The notes below the pieces were generated by a model. The model was not told the DNA's origin and did no database searches. It saw nothing but the letters and a program-made list of their open reading frames with translations. A stretch of DNA of 64,000 nucleotides from a virus. The position numbers and the translations under genes were made by a program. Positions 33,189 through 40,450 of this stretch are shown here, piece by piece; position 1 is the first letter of the stretch; every line of letters starts with the position of its first letter. The stretch spans positions 32,572 to 96,571 of the IMG/VR virus record IMGVR_UViG_3300047174_000111. The stretch is one strand, 5' to 3'.

Positions 33189-34729
33189 GCGACAGCGCCG
33201 GCAGCGCGCCGACCTTCACCGAGTCCGCGAATCCCACCGCGGGGCTGCAGCCCTATGACATCGAGCGTGGGACCAAGAACCTCTATCCAGGCCCGCGTGT
33301 CGGGCGCTTCCGGCACGCCGGCAAGCGCAGGCGCGGCCACATGCGCAAAGGAACAGACATGGACGCCATCGAGGCGATGGTCGGCACGCTCTCGACCAGC
33401 GTTGCAGACCTGATCCGAGCCAACCCGCCGAACATCGACGAGCTGCTCGAAAAGAATTTCGGCGAGTTCAAGGCCGTCCTGACAGACCAGATCGGCAACA
33501 ACGTCGCTGAGCAGATCGAGCTTGCCAAGGCCGATATGCCGATCCTCGAGGAACCACTCTACAAGGGCCTTGGCTGCGTCGGCCGCGTCGCGAACCTCGT
33601 GTCGTCCATCGTCTCCCAGGTCCAGGCGCTTCGCGAGGGGGGCGACTACTACAGGCGCGACGACGACAAGGACCCGGCCAGCGAAGACGTCGCCACGATG
33701 CTGGATCACCTCGTCGATCTCGCCACGCTGACCCTGCGCGCCGCCGTCAACGAGCACGTCGGCGTGGCCGATGACGACGACATGGAAAATCCGCCCGACG
33801 GCATGCATCTGATCCTGCTGCCAACGGCCGAGGATCCCGACAACGAGGATGATGGCGTGGTTGTGAAGACAGCGCTGCCGGAGGACTTGGCCAAGTTCGC
33901 GCTCGACCCGGGCCTGATCGGCCAGGGCATCGTCCAGATCGGCGCCGGGCTGATGCTCGACGGCGGAGTGCCGGAGCAGACGCTGTCCAAGCTGTTCGAG
34001 ATCGACTCCGACCCCCTGCGGAAGAACTTCCCGCCCAAGAAACCGGCCGCGTCAGGTTCGTCCGGCAGCAATGCGCCGGCCGATCCCTCGATCGATCCTG
34101 GCGCGTCCACCGGCTCGGCCGCGCCGCCGGATGACTCCGGCGATGGTATGGACGATGCCGGCAGCGACGACGGCTCGGGCGACAACCCGCTCACCGTGCT
34201 GGGCCGCATTCTCGCCGCCGCGATGATCCAGCTGGACCACATCCAGCAAATCGTCGACGGCCCCGATGCGGACGACGGTCAGGACATGGACGACGGTTCG
34301 GAGCAGGACAGCGCGGGCAATCCGACCATGGCGATGGGCAACCCGTCGATGGGCAAGTCGGTTCAGCAGGGCGGTCTGTCCAAGGCCGCTTCGGCGGCCG
34401 CTTCGCCTCCCGCGGCCCCCGCGCAGCAGCCGCTGGTCGACGATCTCCAGAAGCAGGTCAACGACCTCAAAGGCCAGCTCGCCAAGCTGCTGGCGCAACC
34501 GGCGCCGCCCAAGGGCATCGCCAACCCGGTCGTGCTGAGCAAGACGCTCGACACCGGCGGCATGCCGCCCAGCGAGGAGGCGGAGCTGCAGAAACTGGCC
34601 GCTCAGATCGACCGTCTCCCGGTCGAGCAACGCCAAGCGGCGATGGCTCAGGAGCTGATCAAGATGCAGCTTCGCAAACCGCAGCCCGCGACCGGCGCCG
34701 GTGCGCTGAGCGGCACCATCGCGCGCTGA
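33185..34729 (+). CDS. Scaffold-like protein with a capsid-like N-terminus, 514 aa
   Basis: Start ATG 33185, overlapping the previous stop; the longer frame upstream is a shadow. Residues about 8-36 (PTFTESANPTAGLQPYDIER and then GTKNLYP) match the major capsid N-terminal region (ATFVQSVTPTVGLQLYDLEP and then AAKNLYP). The middle is helical (IDELLEKNFGEFKAVLTDQI). Long acidic Asp/Gly/Ser-rich stretches follow (about 300-390), then a C-terminal coiled coil (DLQKQVNDLKGQLAKLLAQ). Acidic, helical and directly before the capsid gene, it fits a scaffolding protein. Confidence 0.6.
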   Translation: MSDSAGSAPTFTESANPTAGLQPYDIERGTKNLYPGPRVGRFRHAGKRRRGHMRKGTDMDAIEAMVGTLSTSVADLIRANPPNIDELLEKNFGEFKAVLTDQIGNNVAEQIELAKADMPILEEPLYKGLGCVGRVANLVSSIVSQVQALREGGDYYRRDDDKDPASEDVATMLDHLVDLATLTLRAAVNEHVGVADDDDMENPPDGMHLILLPTAEDPDNEDDGVVVKTALPEDLAKFALDPGLIGQGIVQIGAGLMLDGGVPEQTLSKLFEIDSDPLRKNFPPKKPAASGSSGSNAPADPSIDPGASTGSAAPPDDSGDGMDDAGSDDGSGDNPLTVLGRILAAAMIQLDHIQQIVDGPDADDGQDMDDGSEQDSAGNPTMAMGNPSMGKSVQQGGLSKAASAAASPPAAPAQQPLVDDLQKQVNDLKGQLAKLLAQPAPPKGIANPVVLSKTLDTGGMPPSEEAELQKLAAQIDRLPVEQRQAAMAQELIKMQLRKPQPATGAGALSGTIAR

Positions 34730-34747
34730 TTTTTCTGAAATGACGTG

Positions 34748-34815
34748 TTGACAGGGGGACTGAACCACCGGCCGTCCCCCTGTCGTGGACCGAAAACACA
34801 TCGGGACCACATCGC
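34748..34815 (+). promoter_or_regulatory. Hairpin and leader motif before the capsid gene
   Basis: A perfect 11-bp inverted repeat (34750-34760 and 34774-34784) follows the scaffold-like gene and could stop or stabilise RNA ends. Then comes CATCGGGACCACATCG (about 34798-34815), a variant of the repeated leader motif, about 85 bases before the capsid GTG. There is no T-tract after the hairpin. Confidence 0.45.
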
Positions 34816-34893
34816 GCCGACCACCTGACCGCCGGTTGCGCAGCCGGCCATGGCCCCAAACCGCCGCTGGGCCGCGGCTGCGCTGACGACACG

Positions 34894-36399
34894 GTGAACA
34901 ACGTGGATACTTCCGCGACGCTCGACATCCTGCGGGAAGCTCTTGCCAAAGCCGCCGATCCGGTGGAACTTGCCAAGGCGGCGACCTTCGTCCAATCGGT
35001 CACGCCGACCGTCGGTCTGCAGCTCTATGACCTCGAACCGGCCGCGAAGAATCTCTACCCGGTCCTGACGCCGCTGCGGAATCGCATCCCGCGCGTCTCG
35101 GGCAAGGGAGGATCGCAGGCGAACTGGAAGGGCGTCACCGGCATCGACACCGGCTCCATCTTCGCCGGTGTGACCGAAGGCCGACGTGGCGCACTCATCT
35201 CCGTTGCGACGAAGGAATACTTCGCCGCGTATCGGACGATCGGCTCCGAGGCGTCGGTCACCTTCGAGGCCGATCTGGCCGCGGGCGATTTCGACAATCT
35301 GCGCAGCCGCGCCTCGATGTCGAACCTGCAAGCGCTGATGATCGCCGAGGAGAAGATCATCCTCAGCGGCAACACGACGTATCAGCTCGGCCAGACCCCA
35401 ACGCCCGTCTGCGTCGCGGCCAACACCGGCGGAGCACTCGCGGCGAGCACCACCTTCTCGGTCATCTGCGTCGCCCTGACCACGCTGGGCAAGGCGACGG
35501 CAACCGTGGCGACCGGCGTGGTCGGCGTGACGACCCGTCAGACAGCCGACGGTTTCACCGATACGTACAATGGCGGCTCGGCCATCAAGAGCGCCAACGG
35601 CACGGTCGCGACCGCCGCTGGGACCGCGACCAACTCCGTCGCGGCCGCGGTCACGCCCGTCCGCGGCGCGTTCGCCTACGCTTGGTTCTGGGGCGCGGTC
35701 GGCTCCGAGGTGCTGGGCGCGATCACCAACGTCGCCAACTACACCATCACGGGTGCTGCGACGGGCACACAGACGGCCGCGTCGCTGCCGGCGCTGGACT
35801 GCTCGACCAACTCGCTGGTGTTCGATGGCCTGCTGTCGATCGCATCGGGCTCGACGAACGGCGGCTACTACTATGCGGCGGCTCCGGGTGCCGGCCTCAC
35901 GCCGGACAACTCGGGCGGCATCATCGAGTTCGACACGGCGCTGCAGTGGTTCTGGGACAATCTGCGTCTCGCCCCGAGCCGCATCATCCTGTCGAGCCAG
36001 GAGATGACGTGGATCCGCCGCGCCATCCTGACCGGCAACGCCGCGACGCCGTCGAACGCCCGCTTCACGTTCTCGATGCAGCAGGGTCAGATCGTCGGCG
36101 GTGGTGCGCCCAAGGGCTACATCAACACCTTTGCCGCGGGCGGGGCGCCGGCCGAGATCCCGTTCGAGCTGCATCCCTACATGCCGCCCGGCAACGTCCT
36201 CTTCCTGACCGAGGACCTGCCCTACCCGATGAACAACGTCACGAACGTGATGCAGATCAAGGCGCGGCGCGACTATTACCAGATTGACTGGCCCCAGATC
36301 ACGCGCCAGTACCAGTACGGCGTCTACTCGGACGAAGTGCTGCAGCACTACTTCCCGCCGAGCATGGGGCTCATCACCAACCTGTCGCCCGTTCTGTAG
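34894..36399 (+). CDS. Major capsid protein (HK97 fold with an inserted domain)
   Basis: 501 aa from GTG 34894 (GTG 34903 is also possible). N-arm with VGLQLYDLEPAAKNLYPVLT; then RIPRVSGKGGSQANWKGVTG, the E-loop region and AEEKIILSGN; the C-terminal half has RIILSSQEMTWIRRAIL, LHPYMPPGNVLFLTEDLPYP and QYGVYSDEVLQHYFPPSMG, typical of HK97-fold capsids. Residues about 165-310 are a Thr/Ala/Gly-rich beta insertion that could decorate the capsid surface. It follows the scaffold-like gene and is followed by a strong hairpin, the usual place of high expression control. Confidence 0.85.
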   Translation: MNNVDTSATLDILREALAKAADPVELAKAATFVQSVTPTVGLQLYDLEPAAKNLYPVLTPLRNRIPRVSGKGGSQANWKGVTGIDTGSIFAGVTEGRRGALISVATKEYFAAYRTIGSEASVTFEADLAAGDFDNLRSRASMSNLQALMIAEEKIILSGNTTYQLGQTPTPVCVAANTGGALAASTTFSVICVALTTLGKATATVATGVVGVTTRQTADGFTDTYNGGSAIKSANGTVATAAGTATNSVAAAVTPVRGAFAYAWFWGAVGSEVLGAITNVANYTITGAATGTQTAASLPALDCSTNSLVFDGLLSIASGSTNGGYYYAAAPGAGLTPDNSGGIIEFDTALQWFWDNLRLAPSRIILSSQEMTWIRRAILTGNAATPSNARFTFSMQQGQIVGGGAPKGYINTFAAGGAPAEIPFELHPYMPPGNVLFLTEDLPYPMNNVTNVMQIKARRDYYQIDWPQITRQYQYGVYSDEVLQHYFPPSMGLITNLSPVL

Positions 36400-36410
36400 T
36401 CGCCTCGACT

Positions 36411-36435
36411 GGCCCGGATCACCACGATCCGGGCC
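36411..36435 (+). terminator. Hairpin after the capsid gene
   Basis: Perfect 10-bp inverted repeat (GGCCCGGATC at 36411-36420, GATCCGGGCC at 36426-36435, loop ACCAC), followed by GCTTCTCTTG. It starts 11 bases after the capsid stop. It may be a partial terminator or an mRNA-stabilising end for the abundant capsid message. Confidence 0.6.
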
Positions 36436-36455
36436 GCTTCTCTTGAGGAACCACG

Positions 36456-36707
36456 ATGCCTTATCTGAAAGTCCCGGCCGGCGCGACCCAGATCGGGCTG
36501 CACAACCAGACGTTCGAAGCCGTTGCCGGGCTGATCGATATCAGCACCGCGGCGCTGTACGTCGTCAAGGACCTGATCGCCCTGGCCGGCTGCAAGCAGG
36601 TCTCCGACGACGAGGCGGTCAAGACGATCGCCGCAGCAAAGCAGGGCGAGACCAAGCAGGACGACGATCCGCCGCCGAAGGATCCAAAGGTCACTAAGAA
36701 GCCGTAG
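36456..36707 (+). CDS. Small head protein, 83 aa
   Basis: GAGGAA gives a good ribosome binding site. The N-terminal 50 residues are a compact domain (GATQIGLHNQTFEAVAGLID) and the C-terminus is an acidic/lysine tail (KQDDDPPPKDPKVTKKP). Proteins of this size after the capsid gene are often decoration or head-completion factors. No family is recognised. Confidence 0.5.
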   Translation: MPYLKVPAGATQIGLHNQTFEAVAGLIDISTAALYVVKDLIALAGCKQVSDDEAVKTIAAAKQGETKQDDDPPPKDPKVTKKP

Positions 36708-36711
36708 CGTC

Positions 36712-37293
36712 GTGGCTGCGCCGCTCGACTTCTTCTCGCTGACCGACGCCAAGACCTATCTCGGCATCGCTCTGACCGACACGTCTCAGGACGCGCTGCT
36801 GGAGCTGATCCTGCCGTCCGCGACCCAGGCCGTGGTCGACCTGCTCTGCTGGGACCCGAACAGCCAGGAGGTCAACGAGCGCTACAACGGCACCGGCGCA
36901 CCGGCGATCGTGGTCAACCGGAAGTGCATCTCCGCGGTCGCATCCGTCGCGATCGAGAACCCGATCACCGGCACGCAGAACGTGCTGGACCCGTCGCACT
37001 ATTTTTTCGACGGGCAGAAGATCCTGTCGCGGCGCGGTCCTTACCCGCGCGGCCAGAAGAACATCATCGTCAGCTACACGGCCGGCCTGGTACCGATCCC
37101 GGCCAGCATCGTCCTGGCCGCCAAGATGACCCTCAAGGCGATGTGGAGCGGCAAGGACTTCGAGCAAAACGCGACAGGATCGGAAGTGCCCGACGTCGAA
37201 AGCCTGACGTTCTGGCCGACCGGGCCGGGCGCAGTGCCGCCGCAGGCCCGCAGCCTGCTCATGAAATACCGCATCGAGATGCTGGTCAGCTGA
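36712..37293 (+). CDS. Head-tail connector (HK97 gp6-like), 193 aa
   Basis: GTG start. The opening FFSLTDAKTYLGIALTDTSQ, then DALLELILPSATQAVVDLLC and later IIVSYTAGLVPIPASIVLAA with KMTLKAMWSG are typical of the gp6 family of head-tail adaptors that form a ring under the portal. The length is normal. It is the last head gene before the spike cluster. Confidence 0.75.
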   Translation: MAAPLDFFSLTDAKTYLGIALTDTSQDALLELILPSATQAVVDLLCWDPNSQEVNERYNGTGAPAIVVNRKCISAVASVAIENPITGTQNVLDPSHYFFDGQKILSRRGPYPRGQKNIIVSYTAGLVPIPASIVLAAKMTLKAMWSGKDFEQNATGSEVPDVESLTFWPTGPGAVPPQARSLLMKYRIEMLVS

Positions 37294-37347
37294 CGCGGGG
37301 ACCACGCCGGTTGCTCCAAGGCGTGAGATAATCTCGGGAGACCGGCG
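37292..37347 (+). promoter_or_regulatory. Late-gene leader motif before 37348
   Basis: GACGCGGGGACCACGCC (37292-37308) begins within the stop codon of the connector gene and lies about 50 bases before the next start. An inverted repeat CGCCGGT/ACCGGCG brackets the rest of the leader. This is one of the two best copies of the motif. Confidence 0.6.
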
Positions 37348-38988
37348 ATGCGCCGCTTTCTGCTCACGTCCACCTGTTGTCTTGCGCTGCTCGCCGCCGC
37401 TGACCTCGCCGAGGCGCAGACGCGCGGTAGTGCGAGTCTGCCTGCCGCGACAACCGCCCAGCTCTACGGCGGATCGGGCGCGGCGGGGTCGGCTTCCGTG
37501 GTGGGCGTCGGAACGGGCCTAGCGCTGTCGGGCGGCTCGCTCTACGCGACTGGCACGAGCACGACGCCGCTTGGTTCGACGTGCTCCGCGACGGCGCCGA
37601 GCCGGTCTGGGGACGTGACCACGGGGCTCGCGTCCCTGGCAGGGGCGCGAGTGGATATCTGCGCGGGCGGCAGTCAGGCGGGTGAGTTCTCCGGCTCGGG
37701 CACGCTGACGCTCGGGGCGTCGGGTCAACATGGTATTATTCAGACGACGGGCACGTCTGGCCTATACCTGAACACACCCGCCTTAACGTCTTTCACGGAA
37801 ATTCAACAAGCCGGGACCGCCCTGATCGATTTCGGCGAGTCGGTTCCCGCAATTTATCCGCATGTTCCTTTGTGGTTCGGAAACATTGTTTGGACTAACA
37901 CCCACGACGTTGCCCCGCTTTTTCAGAACGTCCAGGTTTCTGGCACGACATCAGCTTCTTCCGCGGGCATGGGTTTATGGATGCACCAGTCGGACAACTC
38001 GTCAAACACCGGCGGCAATCAAGCGGGCCTTTACGAATTGTTGTCCGTGGACGCACAACCCGGCGGCGTCCCAAGCAGCATGTTCGGCACGCGCAATGCG
38101 GCGCAGATAGGGTTCACACTCAACGTGCCGTCAGCAAATCTCGCCGCGACGGAATATGGCGGTATGTTCGGTCCGTTCTGCAATCTTCTGGCCACCGATG
38201 GCCCAGCAAATAACACCCTCGGCGGTTCGTGTTTTGGTCTGAACCCAATTGCTCATGCCGGACCGAACATTTACGCTCAGGAGATTAGCGTCGGCGAGGC
38301 GGACAACTGGATTGAGTCTGGAGCAACGGTCCTAGACAGCTTTGGCTGGAAAGTCGCGTCCTCAAACGGCACTGTCTCCGGCGCGGTTGGTCATCAAGCG
38401 CAGCGTGACGATGCCGCGTTACTTATCGGACAGTCTTACATTAGCGCTCCTGGCCAAGGGTGGCGCAACGCGTTTCAGATCGGCTCCTACGCTGGCTTTT
38501 TTGCTGGTGCGACGGACGGCAATCTGATGACTGCTAGATCTCATGTGGACAATCTCACCGCAGACCCGCAAATACTCGCTAATGGGCTCTACTTTCCAAA
38601 CCTGACTATCACAAACCAAGCAATAAATTTCGGCGGCAAGTTTATCGTCACTGGGGCAGGTGGCACTCAGGCCACGTCCTTGACCACCAATGGCGGCGAA
38701 TTTGCGCATCGCAATGCCATCTCGGACGCGAATTACACAGCTACCTCGAATGACGACGTCATCGCCTACACGACCTTAACAGCTTCCCGCACACTAACTA
38801 TCCCGTGCGCCTCGCTAGGCACTGCAACCAACCCTCAGAAGATTATCGTCAAGGACGAGAGCGGTTCGGCTGGCACCTTTCCTATTTCTCTCGCAGCCAC
38901 GATCGACGGATCGACCACGAAAGCCATCAACACCGCCTACGGCTCGATGCGGCTGTACGCCAATGGAGCGGCCTGCTTCACCTGGTGA
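37348..38988 (+). CDS. Secreted or virion spike-like protein with signal peptide, 546 aa
   Basis: Residues 1-24 are a classical Sec signal (MRRFLLTSTCCLALLAAADL, cleavage after AEA). The rest is Ser/Thr/Gly-rich beta-type sequence. The last about 100 residues (SNDDVIAYTTLTASRTLTIP ... NTAYGSMRLYANG) match a C-terminal domain common on phage tail fibres and spikes. Its central DNA (37730-38800) is clearly less G+C-rich than the phage backbone, which suggests acquisition. A cleavable signal peptide on a tail-fibre-like protein is unusual. Confidence 0.6.
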   Translation: MRRFLLTSTCCLALLAAADLAEAQTRGSASLPAATTAQLYGGSGAAGSASVVGVGTGLALSGGSLYATGTSTTPLGSTCSATAPSRSGDVTTGLASLAGARVDICAGGSQAGEFSGSGTLTLGASGQHGIIQTTGTSGLYLNTPALTSFTEIQQAGTALIDFGESVPAIYPHVPLWFGNIVWTNTHDVAPLFQNVQVSGTTSASSAGMGLWMHQSDNSSNTGGNQAGLYELLSVDAQPGGVPSSMFGTRNAAQIGFTLNVPSANLAATEYGGMFGPFCNLLATDGPANNTLGGSCFGLNPIAHAGPNIYAQEISVGEADNWIESGATVLDSFGWKVASSNGTVSGAVGHQAQRDDAALLIGQSYISAPGQGWRNAFQIGSYAGFFAGATDGNLMTARSHVDNLTADPQILANGLYFPNLTITNQAINFGGKFIVTGAGGTQATSLTTNGGEFAHRNAISDANYTATSNDDVIAYTTLTASRTLTIPCASLGTATNPQKIIVKDESGSAGTFPISLAATIDGSTTKAINTAYGSMRLYANGAACFTW

Positions 38989-38996
38989 GGTGGCTT

Positions 38997-39050
38997 GCGG
39001 CGGGGACCAAGCGCCGCGCCATCAGCAGCCGAGACAGTCAGGGGCGCGCC
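38997..39050 (+). promoter_or_regulatory. Late-gene leader motif before 39051
   Basis: GCGGCGGGGACCAAGCGCC (about 38997-39014), a close copy of the repeated motif, 50 bases before the start at 39051. The next 30 bases contain complementary GGCGCGCC/GCGCC segments. Confidence 0.55.
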
Positions 39051-39353
39051 ATGGGGCAGATGTTCACCCAGGATTACTCCTGCAGCGTCGGAGCAACCGC
39101 GCAGCAGGTCTGGACGACGGCGCAGCTGCCGATCGGGATGAGCTATATGCGCCTGTTCAACGCATCCCCCGTTGGCGGCGCGACGATCTGGTACTCGCGC
39201 AACGGCCAACCCGCGGCAGCGAACGCCCCGGGGTCGCTGTCTTTGGCCCCTGGCCAGGATGAGACCTGGAAAGTGCCGCAGCCCCCTCCGTTCAACAACT
39301 TGTCGGCCATCGCCGTGGGCGGCACCGGATCTTTGACGGCGGAAGTGGGATGA
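39051..39353 (+). CDS. Hypothetical virion protein, 100 aa
   Basis: Start ATG 39051 with AGGGG upstream; the open frame before it runs through the previous gene in another frame. The sequence is a small beta domain (GATAQQVWTTAQLPIGMSYM, then GGATIWYSRNGQPA and LSLAPGQDETWKVP) resembling short phage head or tail decoration proteins. It overlaps the next gene. Confidence 0.55.
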   Translation: MGQMFTQDYSCSVGATAQQVWTTAQLPIGMSYMRLFNASPVGGATIWYSRNGQPAAANAPGSLSLAPGQDETWKVPQPPPFNNLSAIAVGGTGSLTAEVG

Positions 39354-40450
39354 ATCTCCGCCTCAAGCCCCGCGCGGCGGCCGCGCTACTGGCTATCGGA
39401 GCCGCTCTGGCGACCGACCAAGCGGCGCGCGCGGCTGACATCGCGACAATCTATAACGGACCCGCCGGAGGCCCGCTGGAGCGTATCCCTGGGGTCGTCA
39501 TTATGTGCCCCTCGATTGACGGCAGCGTGACTGCGGTCCCGTGTGTCTTCGGGTCGGGCGGGTCCGGCGGCTCAGGCGGTCCCGTAACGCAATCCGGCAG
39601 CTGGACCGTTGGCCTGACGAGCGGCACCACCGTCGGCCTCTCGGCCGGCTCGGCCGTGATCGGCGGCGTGACGCAGAGCGGCTCATGGTCGGTCTCGCTC
39701 GGCGGCACTTTGCCGGCTTTCGCGGCCACGCCAACCTTCAACCTCGGGACCGCACCGTCGCTCGCGATTTCAAACTTCCCGGCCACCCAGGCGGTGTCAG
39801 GCACCGTCGGACTATCCGGGACATTGCCAGCCTTCGCGTCGCCGCCCACCGTGAACCTTGGGAGCAGTGTGACGCTGGGCGGGACGCTTCCGGCCTTTGG
39901 CGCGACGCCCACGTTCAACCTCGGAACGGCGCCGTCGCTGACGATCGGGAATTTCCCATCGACTCAGACCGTTGCTGGCACTGTGTCGTTAGGTTCCGCG
40001 ATCCCCAGCGGGACTAATACGATTGGTGCTGTACAAGGCCCTACTGCTTCCGGCTCACAGGCGCAAAACCCACCCATCCAGATGGGCGGGGTGGATGGCA
40101 GCGGCAATGTGCGGACGGTGCTGACGGACACGAGCGGGCGCGTCATTACAATGCCCGGAAATTCACCCGGCACGGACAGCAGCGCCAACGCACCATCCGG
40201 GTTATCGACAACGCTGACGAGTTTTACCGTCACAACGCCGGGAGCTTACTACGTGCAAAACCAGTCTGCCGCACCCATCCAAGTTGATCTTTGCACAAGC
40301 GTCGGCGTGAACTGCACGATTGTCCTGCTTGCGTCAGGGGGCGCGGCAGGGGCGCAGGGCGCAGACACGACACCACCGATACCTTGGTTCACCGGCTACG
40401 TGGCTGTGGTGGGCGCGTCAGGTTCACAGATCGCGGCGAGGCACAACTGA
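39350..40450 (+). CDS. Repeat-containing protein with signal peptide, 366 aa
   Basis: The N-terminus MNLRLKPRAAAALLAIGAAL followed by ATDQAARA is a Sec signal with an Ala-x-Ala cleavage site. Residues about 115-225 are imperfect beta repeats built on LPAFAATPTFNLGTAPSL and NFPATQAVSGTVGLSG. The C-terminal 100 residues resemble a small beta-sandwich (TPGAYYVQNQSAAPIQVDLC). Repeats of this kind make fibrous, trimeric structures. It is likely part of a surface-exposed spike or fibre, or a secreted host-binding factor. ATGA overlaps join it to the genes on both sides. Confidence 0.55.
   Translation: MNLRLKPRAAAALLAIGAALATDQAARAADIATIYNGPAGGPLERIPGVVIMCPSIDGSVTAVPCVFGSGGSGGSGGPVTQSGSWTVGLTSGTTVGLSAGSAVIGGVTQSGSWSVSLGGTLPAFAATPTFNLGTAPSLAISNFPATQAVSGTVGLSGTLPAFASPPTVNLGSSVTLGGTLPAFGATPTFNLGTAPSLTIGNFPSTQTVAGTVSLGSAIPSGTNTIGAVQGPTASGSQAQNPPIQMGGVDGSGNVRTVLTDTSGRVITMPGNSPGTDSSANAPSGLSTTLTSFTVTTPGAYYVQNQSAAPIQVDLCTSVGVNCTIVLLASGGAAGAQGADTTPPIPWFTGYVAVVGASGSQIAARHN

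Noticed and set aside
34748-34753. TTGACA as a -35 box before the capsid gene
   Set aside because: It is part of a perfect hairpin arm and no -10 box lies at suitable spacing.
37292-37308. GGGGACCA repeats as tRNA 3' ends or attachment sites
   Set aside because: They end in ACCA-like letters, but there is no T-arm or acceptor partner and there are at least nine copies.
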